From: Saprospiraceae bacterium
GTDB lineage: Bacteria > Bacteroidota > Bacteroidia > Chitinophagales > Saprospiraceae
DNA: 64,000 nt
Assembly: GCA_013001595.1 (NCBI GenBank)
Contig: JABDMH010000043.1
Coordinates: 39,104 to 103,103 of the forward strand
Direction of reading: 5' to 3'
Positions within the stretch are counted from its first letter, which is position 1. Every line of letters starts with the position of its first letter. The translations under genes were made by a program, and so were the position numbers. Of this stretch, positions 8,741 to 17,717 are shown one piece after another. A model generated the notes under the pieces. That model was given only the letters and a program-made list of their open reading frames with translations, ran no database searches and was not told the DNA's origin.

Positions 8741-10000
8741 TTAGGTCTTATTGGAGAAAAAAGCTAAAGCTTCTTCCAGCTCAACGTGATCCTTTGCATA
8801 TTCTTCCAGAGATTTCCCTGACAAAGCAGCCTCCCAGCCTTGAATGATGCTCTTTACACCCGCTTCCATACCTGCAGGGTGACCAACAATTCCTCCTCCG
8901 CATAAATACATGAGGTCGGTACTGTCAATGGCTGCAAAAGTGTCTACAGTTTGTCCCGCCCATTGGCCTGATGATAGTACTGGCATAGGACTCCTTAGAT
9001 CTGCAAAAGGAGCCAGGCAAGAACGAATAGATCGAATGACAGATTCATCACTTTCACAAAACTTGTTGCGTATGCCATTGGTATGCATATGATCTACTCC
9101 AGCCAATCGCCAAATCTTTTGATAGGCAGGATAATCCATACCGAGCACGTCACATCTAGTGAGCATTCCCCAACCATTTCTATGTCCATGTACAGGAAGT
9201 TGCGAATAGGAAGTGAAGTATTCAACGGCACTTATTCCGACGGCATTTAAGTTGACCATGGCACATGTAGCACCCATTTGGACAAGATAGTCGTGACGAT
9301 TCAGCATATCATCAATATCACCGCTGAGATTAAATGCATACATTGCCTTCTTTCCAGTCCGTTGGGCATGTCCATCAATGACTTCCATGACTTTACCAAC
9401 GCGCTCATCGAATGGTGAATGAGGCGGATCGCCCATTAGTTCGTCATCTTTTATAAAGTCTAGTCCAGCCTCAATGAGTCGCTTTGTTTGTTGTGCAGTC
9501 TGTGAAGGGGTCAACCCTACACTGGGTTTGATGATGGTGCCAATAATTGGTCGATCATAGACACCTACCAAGGATCTCGTACCTGCAATGCCATGGGCCG
9601 GACCAGGGTAGGCCTCTGCAAAATCACCGGGAATATCAAAATCCAATAGTCGCAATCCTGAAAAGGGAGCCAGCTCAAACAAATTTCCTGCAATGGTCGA
9701 AACGAGGTTAGGTAGGTTATATCCAATATTCTCAATAGGCCAGGACAATGTCACCCGTGCCCGATTGATCACCGCACTTTCTTTATAAATGCGTGCTCCT
9801 GATAATGTCGGCCGACCTACCGTCTCTAGGATTTCTATATTCTCTACGGTAGCCCTATGGTTTCGCCTAAGATGATCGGATTCACCGGGTGTCTTAATAA
9901 AAGTACCACAAGACTGCTCTCCCGCCATCACTTCCGCAGCCTCATCTGGCGGAAATGAAGTCTCAATGAGATAACTGGCCTTAATTCGTTTTGCTAACAT
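8741..10000 (-). CDS. RuBisCO-like protein, probable 3-oxo-isoapionate-4-phosphate decarboxylase (OiaX) or transcarboxylase/hydrolase (OiaT)
   Basis: Form IV RuBisCO homologue, 419 residues, with the N-terminal ferredoxin-like domain and the large TIM barrel. Metal-site residues of RuBisCO are kept: the carbamylated lysine is Lys184 in GLDFIKDDE, with Asp186 and Glu187, and the proton-abstracting lysine is Lys158 in GTIIKPSVGL. Two residues needed for CO2 fixation are changed: the second lysine of KPK is Ser160, and loop 6 reads VGHPAG where carboxylases have VGKLEG. So it is not a CO2-fixing enzyme. In apiose catabolism two RuBisCO-like enzymes are known, one decarboxylating 3-oxo-isoapionate 4-phosphate and one cleaving it to phosphoglycerate and glycolate; I cannot tell them apart by eye. 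Tightly packed between the OiaC-like and OiaK-like genes. Confidence 0.9.
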   Translation of the reverse strand: MLAKRIKASYLIETSFPPDEAAEVMAGEQSCGTFIKTPGESDHLRRNHRATVENIEILETVGRPTLSGARIYKESAVINRARVTLSWPIENIGYNLPNLVSTIAGNLFELAPFSGLRLLDFDIPGDFAEAYPGPAHGIAGTRSLVGVYDRPIIGTIIKPSVGLTPSQTAQQTKRLIEAGLDFIKDDELMGDPPHSPFDERVGKVMEVIDGHAQRTGKKAMYAFNLSGDIDDMLNRHDYLVQMGATCAMVNLNAVGISAVEYFTSYSQLPVHGHRNGWGMLTRCDVLGMDYPAYQKIWRLAGVDHMHTNGIRNKFCESDESVIRSIRSCLAPFADLRSPMPVLSSGQWAGQTVDTFAAIDSTDLMYLCGGGIVGHPAGMEAGVKSIIQGWEAALSGKSLEEYAKDHVELEEALAFFSNKT

Positions 10001-10027
10001 CGTTGGTTTAGTTTCAGTAATCAGATT

Positions 10028-10834
10028 TCACACTATGGTATGCAAATATCGCATGCTCTGTTCAGCCCACAAATGTTCTTTTCTTACCGTAGCAGCAATG
10101 GTATCCTCAGGTGCTGGCCAAAGTTCAAGGGTTGCACTCTGGCACCGGCCTGTATTTTCCAAATCGCGAAGTAGTGACACAATGGGCAACATACCCTGAC
10201 CGGCAGGAGTGCCGACTACATTAAAGCCCATGTTATGAGAAACTCGCTCTATTCGATAATCTTTGATGTGTACATTTACGGTATGAGGAATTAAAATCCT
10301 TGACACCTCGCCAAAGCCCTCTCCACATCCAAGTGAGTTTACAGAGTCTAAGCAGATACCTACCCAAGAAGGATCGGTCTGCTCGATAATTTGATGAAAA
10401 GACCTTGCTGATAGTCGGTCATGATTTTCGATGGCCAATATCACATCTAGATCGCGCATACCGTCCAGTGTATCCTGAATGATTGATACGACCTCCTCCA
10501 CCGATGGTGCGAAATTAGGACCATCGATTACTGCCCGGAGGAAGGGTGACTCAAAGAAATGAGCTATGCGTAGATATCTCCCCAGCTGCTCGGGTTGCAT
10601 ACCCCGCATCCCTATCTCAATATCTAAACCCAGATCAGTTGCCTGATGCTTAATGTCAATCAAGATTTGTTGATCAAAAGACAGCAGCGGAAAATTGTCT
10701 GCCAACTGCACACTTTTTGCACCAAGCTCTTTAGCCTTGTTCAAGAAATCAAACACCGTCATGGGTTGATCAGGCAAGAAACCATCAACCCCTATAGACC
10801 AGGCAAAGGCATATGACCCGACTCCCAATTTCAT
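10028..10834 (-). CDS. Xylose-isomerase-like TIM-barrel protein, possible 3-oxo-isoapionate decarboxylase (OiaC type)
   Basis: A 268-residue single-domain protein of the AP_endonuc_2 / sugar phosphate isomerase-epimerase superfamily. It starts MKLGVGSYAFAWSIGV and carries the metal-ligand pattern of the fold: Glu in ILAIENHDRL (about residue 136), Asp in ICLDSVNS (about 163), His in VNVHIKDY (about 190) and Glu in TLELWP near the end. OiaC, the direct decarboxylase of 3-oxo-isoapionate giving L-erythrulose, belongs to this fold and occurs in apiose clusters. That would make it a second, phosphorylation-independent branch next to OiaK plus the RuBisCO-like protein. An isomerase or epimerase for a downstream tetrulose is the main alternative. 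It is 36 bp after apsD and 27 bp before the RuBisCO-like gene. Confidence 0.75.
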   Translation of the reverse strand: MKLGVGSYAFAWSIGVDGFLPDQPMTVFDFLNKAKELGAKSVQLADNFPLLSFDQQILIDIKHQATDLGLDIEIGMRGMQPEQLGRYLRIAHFFESPFLRAVIDGPNFAPSVEEVVSIIQDTLDGMRDLDVILAIENHDRLSARSFHQIIEQTDPSWVGICLDSVNSLGCGEGFGEVSRILIPHTVNVHIKDYRIERVSHNMGFNVVGTPAGQGMLPIVSLLRDLENTGRCQSATLELWPAPEDTIAATVRKEHLWAEQSMRYLHTIV

Positions 10835-10870
10835 AGCTTCAGATTGTACGGTGCAGCATCTGGACTAAAG

Positions 10871-11893
10871 CTAAGGATATTGCATCATTTTGCAGGTACG
10901 AGCTGATTCGTAGGCATCGAAGACAAGCTGCAGTGTCCTTAGGTTATCATCACCAGTAGTCTCCACTTGACCATTTTTTAAGAGACCAGCCAAGATGTTT
11001 TTATTGCAGCTATATACACTTGAATGAATCCAACTGTATTCAGGATCCGCCCAAGAAAACCATTTTACTTTTACGGATTCGCGATCGGTACCATCCTGAG
11101 TGGTAACAGAAATCTCTGCATGAGGTCCTAGATACACTGACCCATGCTCTCCCTCCACCAAAATGTAGGTCTCTGGGAAGCTTTCATGTTCCCAAAGAGA
11201 TGCGTAGGACATCTCTGCATAACAATGCAGCCCCTGCCCCATCACCATAAATACATTTGCCACATCCTCACCCTTAATCTTTGGATTTATCCTTTGGGTC
11301 TGGCAAGCCAGCGCACTGGCTTCACCGAAAAGAAACCTGGCGACATCTAGGATATGTGTACCCACATCGGTCAGAATAAACTGTTCCAACTCAGCCAAAA
11401 AAGGTTGATTATCATATACGGGAAAACTACTGCAGAATTTGAGGTGTCCCTTGAAGGGTCGTCCTATTAAATTTTGATCTAAAATCTGTTTCAACCTTCT
11501 GATCGGTGCTTGCCATCTGAAATTCTCATGCACATAAAGAGACACACCTTTACTTGCAGCATAACTCACCATTTCGGTGGCAGTTTTCAAATCAGGTGCC
11601 AAAGGCTTCTGGCAGATGATTTGTACCGAGTGATCTGCAGCGAGGCGGCTAAGTGGCGCATGCGAATCTACATCGGATATAATATCTACTGCATCCAATG
11701 TATGATTGAGAAATAACGACTTGGCATCCCCATACACATGCGGAATATCAAAACGTGTGGCCAATGCCCTTGCCTTGTCTATATCAGGATCACAACAAGC
11801 CACCACATCAACCTCTGCAGGAAACTCCTTCCAAGCGGCAGTTTGAAAACTAGACCAAAAACCACATCCAATAATTGCGATTTTAATGCTCAT
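10871..11893 (-). CDS. apsD: Gfo/Idh/MocA oxidoreductase, probable D-apiose 1-dehydrogenase (ApsD type)
   Basis: NAD(P)-dependent dehydrogenase predicted to oxidise D-apiose to D-apionolactone, the entry step of the pathway. Its 340 residues show the Rossmann start IAIIGCGFW (5-13), the family lysine motif CQKPLAPD near residue 94, and a C-terminal alpha/beta domain with VHENFRWQ and ELEQFILTDVGTHILDVARFLFGE (shown here only as landmarks; the HILD histidine is a likely catalytic residue). It is the first gene of the minus-strand operon, 154 bp downstream of the interrupted TonB receptor. The family covers many sugars, so the ApsD assignment leans on the downstream ApnL, ApnO and OiaK homologues. 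Confidence 0.78.
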   Translation of the reverse strand: MSIKIAIIGCGFWSSFQTAAWKEFPAEVDVVACCDPDIDKARALATRFDIPHVYGDAKSLFLNHTLDAVDIISDVDSHAPLSRLAADHSVQIICQKPLAPDLKTATEMVSYAASKGVSLYVHENFRWQAPIRRLKQILDQNLIGRPFKGHLKFCSSFPVYDNQPFLAELEQFILTDVGTHILDVARFLFGEASALACQTQRINPKIKGEDVANVFMVMGQGLHCYAEMSYASLWEHESFPETYILVEGEHGSVYLGPHAEISVTTQDGTDRESVKVKWFSWADPEYSWIHSSVYSCNKNILAGLLKNGQVETTGDDNLRTLQLVFDAYESARTCKMMQYP

Positions 11894-12047
11894 TGAAGCA
11901 AGATCTAAACTTTTTTGGTAAGATCCGGTATCTCCCTAGAATAATTCACCTAACTCAGAATTTGGACCTTAAAGCCCTCCTGTGCGCTGATTCCTCTAAT
12001 CTGGATTCTGCCACTGGAAAAATCAATGCTATAACCAAAAAACGGAA

Positions 12048-14886
12048 TTATTCCATTTTGAAATTCCTCAGCAGGCTGCCTTCTGACGCTGTCATAAAAG
12101 CGGATAATACATTCATTCGATCGGTCATATTTTGGACATCCAGGGAAATAGTATGTGTAGCATTAAACAAATTGATACGCCACGCGAGACCAAAATCAAA
12201 GCGAAAATAGTCCCTGGTTCTACCTTGATATCCTTCATTTACCTGATAGACATTTTCTGCCCTGGATCTTGAGGCTTCTAAGTCCACCGGAAAAACCCGA
12301 TTGCCATCGGCATAAGTCAGTCGTGCATTAATCATCAGAAAATGGTTTTTCTTCCTCCCTAGACTCCATTCTTTTCCCACCAATAAGTTACCGATTCGAT
12401 TATTGGCAAAACGAGCAGGCAGGTAGCGGTTCACCCGTGTTTTATATAATGCATCAAACAAGGAAAGGGTACCCAGTAAATACATGCCATTTGCCAATGG
12501 CCGTTCGATGGTAAGTTCGAAGCCGTAATTTTTACCAGCTCCTTGAGCTACGAGAATACTGCCAATACTATCATTATCAAAAATGATGTCAAAAAGATCT
12601 GAAGAATTCAGCACCGAATAGGTACTTTGCTCATTTCCGGAGACGGGTACGTGAAATAAGTACTGATAATAAAGTTCTGTTTTTAAGCGGACCCTATTGC
12701 CTAGTTCTGTCTGATAACCACCGACTACATGAAATGCGCGAGTAAAGGGTAAAGACTTATTGGGCTCTTCAATAACATCGTCTGGCCTCACACGCTCGAT
12801 GAAATAGGTGGAAGGATGTTCTGATCTGCTGTAAAGTCCAGACGCTAATGAAAAAATACTATGATTATCAAGGGTGTAATCTACAGATACCCTTGGATCT
12901 AGCGCAGAGGTTTCGTTGAGAAAAAGATAAGAGAAATGGGCGCCATAATTGATTTTCCAACGTTGGTCAAGCGTTGTTCGCCACTGTGCAAAGCTTTGAA
13001 AAAGGTCAGCCCTTCCGTCATTTCCCAGGAAAAGAAAGACCTGGTCGTCGATTTGGGTTTGGTAATCGTATGAAAACCACTTCCGATTTAATGAAGCACC
13101 GGCACGAAACAATTGCCTGCGGTTAAATCTATGTGTTAATTCAATCGATCCCACGACATTGATATTGTCAAAAGCAGACTCATCAATATTTCTTGTTGAA
13201 AAGTCCGATGCAGAAATAACCTCCGTTAAATCCCTAAACTGATAGCCGGACAAAGAAAGTGATGAACTTAAGTAGGATTTATCTGACAATAAATATCTAT
13301 GGTTTAGACCCACAACCCCCAACTGTTGCGACTCGTGAAAATCAATACTGTCGTCAGCATATTGCCAGGTTGAAGGTGTCCTTGATGCAATAGAAACCTC
13401 GCTATTTTTTCCACCCAATCCAAATAATGAAAAAGTCCCGAGCTTTTCAGTAGGCACATGCACCTTAAAGGAAAGGTCTTGGTACGACGGTTTCAACCTC
13501 CCCAAAGAAGTTAGATACTTGTCGATCCATTGCAAGGTAGCGTAGCGATAATTTATCAGGTAGGAGGCACCACTTCCTTTCTTAAAATATCCCTCCGTGG
13601 AAACATCCAGACCTAAATTCCCAATCCCAATGTGATGTTCTCGTTTGTCTGGATTCCCTTTGCGCATTCGCAGGTCAAAAACACCACTAAGTGCATTGCC
13701 AAATTCGGCAGGGAAAGCACCAGTATAAAAATCAGACCGAGCCAGCGCAATAGACGTAAGCATAGAAATGGACCCTCCACCAGCACCTAATCCCCCAAAA
13801 TGGTTAGGACTCGGTATATCTACACCCTCTAGGCGCCAAAGCATTCCCCTGGCAGAATTTCCTCGAGTGATGATCTCATTTGACAAGTCATCCCCGCCAT
13901 TGAACACTCCAGCATACGACTGCACCATCCTCGATGGATCTGAAACGGATGCCGCATAACGCTGTGTTTGCTCGACACTAAATGACCTCGCTGTTGCTGA
14001 GGCCATCTCATTCAAGGCAGCAGTTTGTCCATCGTCCATTTCTACAATTATTTCATCTAGGTCAATACTAGTACTCTGTCCACTGAAATATTAGCAATAA
14101 TTCTAAGCCCTCTTGGCCTAATACTGCGTTACAAATCCTCGCCAGGACAAAGGCCCTGCCTACGTTTTGATGCCTTGTCTTAGGCCAAGATCATTTTAGA
14201 ATTATCTACAAAATCTCAATGGACAGAGTACTAGATACGGCCATGCCCACATTGAGAACTAGTTCCTTGCCACTTTTCACAAGCACTTGATTTCGCTGTA
14301 CTTGCTGATATCCCAAATAATCGAATCGAATATCGTAGCGACCTACTTCTAGTCGTGGCAATTCAAAACGGCCTCGAACGTCGGTACTGGCACCTTTCTC
14401 TCCATTGGCTGTAAGCACCGAAATTGTGGCCCCTACCAATGGAGTTTTAGTATCTTGATCGATCACGTACCCTTTGACTCTTTTGCCATAGACCACCCCT
14501 TCGCGTAGAACAATATTCTTAGCAATCCATCGATGCTCCAGACGGAGTTTATCCATCAATGCATCAATGGCTGAGTATAATGATCCAGCATACTCAAAGG
14601 TCACATGCTGTGGTAGATCAATTTCACTGTAGGAAAAGCGCAGGCTATGACGTTTGCTAAGGTCTTGCAAGATGTACTCCCCACTAACATCCTCATAAGA
14701 TAGGTCAACAACAAGGATAGAATCAAACTGTGCAGGTAAGATGTTTGATGTCAAACATAGTACGAGTGCTGTCACCAGAACGTGTCGGAAATGGGTAAAG
14801 TTCGAACTGGCATCGGGCAAAAAATATCTTGATTGACCAGTTGACTTCAAAAACCACATCCCACCTTTTCTAAACCTTATGTCCAT
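12048..14886 (-). pseudogene. STN/CarboxypepD_reg TonB-dependent outer-membrane receptor interrupted by a CTAG-flanked element
   Basis: Outer-membrane receptor gene split into two frames. The N-terminal piece (14206-14886) has an export signal, an STN domain (about residues 55-125) and a CarboxypepD_reg-like beta domain (VKGYVIDQDTKTPLVGATI onward), then runs into an insertion and stops. The C-terminal piece (12048-14039) carries plug and beta-barrel sequence (MRKGNPDKREHHIGIG, later VRLKTELYYQYLF). Removing 159 bases (14072-14230) plus one CTAG joins the frames in phase and gives VSSIDLDEIIVEMDDGQ, a normal junction before a plug domain; the restored protein would be about 891 residues. The start overlaps the end of the Nramp gene by 10 bp. 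Substrate unknown; position upstream of the apiose genes makes plant-polysaccharide fragments plausible. Confidence 0.88.
14068..14234. mobile_element. 159-bp fold-back element (MITE-like) with CTAG duplication
   Basis: Element 14072-14230 is bounded by perfect 11-bp inverted ends TACTCTGTCCA / TGGACAGAGTA, and by CTAG on both sides (14068-14071 and 14231-14234). The inverted similarity goes on inward almost to the middle (for example TAATTCTAAG...GGCCTAA near 14099-14120 against 14180-14205 reversed), so the whole element can fold into one hairpin. It is too short to code for a transposase. The in-frame repair of the host gene on removal shows it is an insertion. A 4-bp CTAG target fits the YTAR preference of some IS5-group elements; the mobilising transposase is not in the window. 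Confidence 0.88.
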
Positions 14887-16058
14887 AAGCGATGAATTGC
14901 TAGGACTGCGAAAATCATGACGGCGACCATCAGTAGGATATCATTAGATTGGGTATTCCCCCATTCGCCAAGCATTTTTTTTCGATTGAGCAGCAAAAGA
15001 CTCACGGTGAGACCTAATACAAACACAGCACTAATTAGTGCGTAGTTAATTACATTTCGCACTGCATCAACATAGATGGCAAGTACTATAGGGACGAAAG
15101 TCAGGTAGAGTAAGTAGCCTCGGTAAACTTTTGATCTATGGCTAGTATCCTTTGCAAAACTTACACTCACACCTTTCCAAAAATCACCGAACAAGTAAGG
15201 AACGCCACTCCACACACTGACCATAGAGGAAAAAACAACCCCCCAAAAGGCCACCTTAAAAAGGATATAACCGATAGGGCCCAAAGTTAATTGGAGGACA
15301 TTTGCCAATGCGAGGACCAGTTGTGTACCACTGGTCCCTTCGAGATCAGCGGCAGATGCAGCCACCATCAGTGCTATAATAAATAGTGCTGTGATTGCAT
15401 AGCTAACGTACAAATCGGTTCGTACGGAAGCAAGATCTTTAACCCCATCCCATCCCCTCTCTTTAATCCAATATCCGTAACTCAGCATCGTAACACTTCC
15501 CCCAATTGCTCCTGCAATCGCAAAATATAAAGTCCTACGATCATATTGCATAAGATCATCTTGAGAAAAATCAACTTGTCCATTGATCAACAATATAGAC
15601 GCAGTACCTACCACAATCAGAACCATTAGAAAGATGAGCCATTTAGATATTTCTTCTATTAAAGCATATTTTCCAAGATATACGATGATGCATGCTACAT
15701 TCGCGTGAATGGCGCCCCAAAGCGAAATTGAACCTTTTGGGAACAAGGCCGATCCTGCAATTCCACATGCAGAAGTAAGAGCCGCAGCAACCAATAATGA
15801 CCATACGAGGAAAAAGGCAAAGAAAGAATAATGAACAAACTTGGGAAAAGTCCTGGCCCACCCCTTAATTAGAAAGGTACCCGTGACCAATTGATATCTC
15901 GCTATACCCTCCGTTAAAGTATATTTGATCAGACAAATAAATAAGACCGCAAGTATATAATAGAGATTGAAATCTAAACCCAGCTGAATTCCAATAATCA
16001 TATCTCCGGCACCAATTCCTGCAGCTGCAACCAACAATCCTGGTCCGACTGCCTTCAT
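14877..16058 (-). CDS. Nramp family divalent-metal-type transporter
   Basis: Polytopic inner-membrane protein of the Nramp fold, about 393 residues with 10-11 membrane segments. The first helix keeps GPGLLVAAAGIGAGD, which contains the region of the Nramp metal-site DPGN motif but with GAGD, so substrate specificity may differ from true Mn/Fe transporters. The longest frame begins with a TTG at 16106, but a promoter candidate overlaps that codon, so the ATG at 16058 is preferred. Its stop overlaps the start of the TonB receptor gene, which suggests co-transcription and a joint uptake role across outer and inner membranes. Family call firm, substrate unknown. Confidence 0.85.
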   Translation of the reverse strand: MKAVGPGLLVAAAGIGAGDMIIGIQLGLDFNLYYILAVLFICLIKYTLTEGIARYQLVTGTFLIKGWARTFPKFVHYSFFAFFLVWSLLVAAALTSACGIAGSALFPKGSISLWGAIHANVACIIVYLGKYALIEEISKWLIFLMVLIVVGTASILLINGQVDFSQDDLMQYDRRTLYFAIAGAIGGSVTMLSYGYWIKERGWDGVKDLASVRTDLYVSYAITALFIIALMVAASAADLEGTSGTQLVLALANVLQLTLGPIGYILFKVAFWGVVFSSMVSVWSGVPYLFGDFWKGVSVSFAKDTSHRSKVYRGYLLYLTFVPIVLAIYVDAVRNVINYALISAVFVLGLTVSLLLLNRKKMLGEWGNTQSNDILLMVAVMIFAVLAIHRLWT

Positions 16059-16103
16059 AAGATTTTGCCTTTCGTTGATGTATGATTTGGAACTTAATGG
16101 ATA

Positions 16104-16133
16104 CAAATGTTACTACTAATATACCCGATTCAA
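16104..16133 (-). promoter_or_regulatory. Candidate Bacteroidota promoter for the Nramp-TonB operon
   Basis: On the minus strand TTG (16131-16133) is followed after 18 bases by TAACATTTG (16104-16112), close to the TTG / TAnnTTTG pattern. It would start transcription some 40 bases before the ATG at 16058 and rules out the upstream TTG start. Confidence 0.45.
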
Positions 16134-16408
16134 GGTACAATACCAGCAATCTCAAACAAGGAAAAAGTCACTTGACTGGATAATGGGATCCAATAAAACG
16201 AGGTGGACATGATTTAGGTTAACCATCATCTATCGATCTCACATCCTCACAAAACACTTTGCTTGTTCTCCTACTATAGGGTGTTATGGTTGCCATTTGA
16301 CTTTAGCATCAACCAGAATATTCCAATTTGTTCGAAGGACAATATAGTACAATGTCACCTGTGACATGGGAACGGTCCGTTGGTGAACATTGGAACTAGC
16401 ACAAGCTT
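16107..16408. promoter_or_regulatory. Upstream region of the Nramp operon with a perfect palindrome
   Basis: A 300-base spacer without a believable gene. It holds ATGTCAC-CT-GTGACAT at 16352-16367, a perfect 7-bp inverted repeat with a 2-bp centre, about 240 bases upstream of the proposed promoter and 40 bases from the end of the mscS gene. It could be an operator for a dimeric regulator; no terminator-like T run follows it. Confidence 0.4.
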
Positions 16409-16948
16409 TTATTGAACCACTTCCTCTTTCTCATCCAGTAGTACCGCGACTTCATCAGACCTGAGAATTCTGAATGTCTTTTGCAATACTAAGGTATTGG
16501 AAATGGAAAATACACGATCCTCTTTATCTTTCACATACAAGAAGAAAAGACTTATGTTTTCCACACGTCCTTCGATCGGGAAATCCTTATCTACAATAGA
16601 AATGTAATCTCCGATCTTTAAGGGATGATTGAAGAACAAGATCAGACCGGAAGTAATATTGGAGAGCAGTGACCACTGTGCAAAAAAACCAATTCCAACC
16701 ACGGTTAAGGTTGTGGTGACAAAAGCAAGCACTTGAGTACCCTCAAGGCCCCAGATGCCCGTCAATATGATGATAAGCACAATGATGTAGGTTATATTCA
16801 ATAACTTCGAAACCAGCTTTTCCCGCATGGTTCCAAAGTCGGCACGTTCCAATCGTTTAACGACCTGACTTGATACGACCTTTCTGATGATTACCACTAA
16901 AATTAGGGCAACCAGGCTTTCAATTAATTTTATGTAAAACGGTTCCAT
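16409..16948 (-). CDS. Small MscS-type mechanosensitive channel protein
   Basis: 179-residue membrane protein with three or so hydrophobic helices followed by the MscS beta domain. Visible landmarks are the pore-helix-like stretch FVTTTLTVVGIGFFAQWSL (about 76-94) and the FNHPLKIGDYI motif with a following EGRVENISLFF, both hallmarks of the MscS family. It is shorter than E. coli MscS and lacks most of the C-terminal vestibule, as in many minimal Bacteroidota homologues. It would open on membrane tension to relieve osmotic shock. It stands alone, 90 bp from the thioredoxin-like gene. Confidence 0.87.
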   Translation of the reverse strand: MEPFYIKLIESLVALILVVIIRKVVSSQVVKRLERADFGTMREKLVSKLLNITYIIVLIIILTGIWGLEGTQVLAFVTTTLTVVGIGFFAQWSLLSNITSGLILFFNHPLKIGDYISIVDKDFPIEGRVENISLFFLYVKDKEDRVFSISNTLVLQKTFRILRSDEVAVLLDEKEEVVQ

Positions 16949-17039
16949 ATAGTGGGGGGAACATCCTTAAAGGGGGGATGGTTCGAATTGATGTAGCAAC
17001 ATTAAGTGCTTTCCTGAAGTCGCTTAGCAGGTGGTCTAA

Positions 17040-17576
17040 TCAACCTTTCGGGGCTTGTGCTTGATTGCGTCCGGCTTCGTTAGCTTTGGTGATCATCTGA
17101 TCAACGCCAGAAGTAAATTCTTCCACACTGGGTCGATATCCTGTCTTACCCAGAGCTTTAATGGAGAATTGCCCTGATGATTCATCTTTATCAAGATCAA
17201 AAACCCAAACTGTTGGGAAACCACGCACTTTGAAAGCCTGCTGCAATCCGGCATTCTGCCGTTGTAGTTCTTCTGGCAATTTGGAACGACGAGGATAATC
17301 CAATTCCAGGAGTACCACATTTTCATCAGCCCATGACTTAAACTCTTGCTTGTCAAAGACAGCAGCGGCTAATTTCCTACACCACCCGCACCAATCTTTT
17401 CCAGTAAAATTAGCCATGATCGGCTTGCCCGTCTCTTTTGATTCTGCAAAGGCATCCTCAACCAATACATGCCATCCCTCTTCGCCGAAGGCACTCAGGT
17501 CTTCAGCTGAACTAGACTGTGCCACCATAAAAAGGCTAGTACCAAGGAATAGAATAAGAAGAGCAAATTTTTTCAT
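17040..17576 (-). CDS. Secreted thioredoxin-fold protein
   Basis: Periplasmic thiol protein of about 178 residues with signal peptide MKKFALLILFLGTSLFMVAQ. The redox motif is WCGWCRK, preceded by MANFTGKD, and the cis-proline region is VRGFPTVWVFD. This is the DUF255/thioredoxin_7-like form common in Bacteroidota, possibly a reductase or chaperone for exported proteins. The longest frame adds six residues before MKK; the MKK start at 17576 gives the better signal peptide. Monocistronic by position. Confidence 0.87.
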   Translation of the reverse strand: MKKFALLILFLGTSLFMVAQSSSAEDLSAFGEEGWHVLVEDAFAESKETGKPIMANFTGKDWCGWCRKLAAAVFDKQEFKSWADENVVLLELDYPRRSKLPEELQRQNAGLQQAFKVRGFPTVWVFDLDKDESSGQFSIKALGKTGYRPSVEEFTSGVDQMITKANEAGRNQAQAPKG

Positions 17577-17717
17577 AGTTGAATTTATTAACATGTGAGC
17601 AAGAATCGCACCATAATTCGACCTATTCCGCTCCCGTTTCCATCAAATTTAATTATTAACGACCAAGGATGTCAAGTTATTTAGCTGATTAAGACCCTCT
17701 TAACGAATGGCTGTTGT

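Noticed and set aside
8741..10000. True CO2-fixing RuBisCO
   Set aside because: The second Lys of the KPK motif and the loop-6 Lys are replaced, no small-subunit or phosphoribulokinase gene is near, and the context is apiose catabolism.
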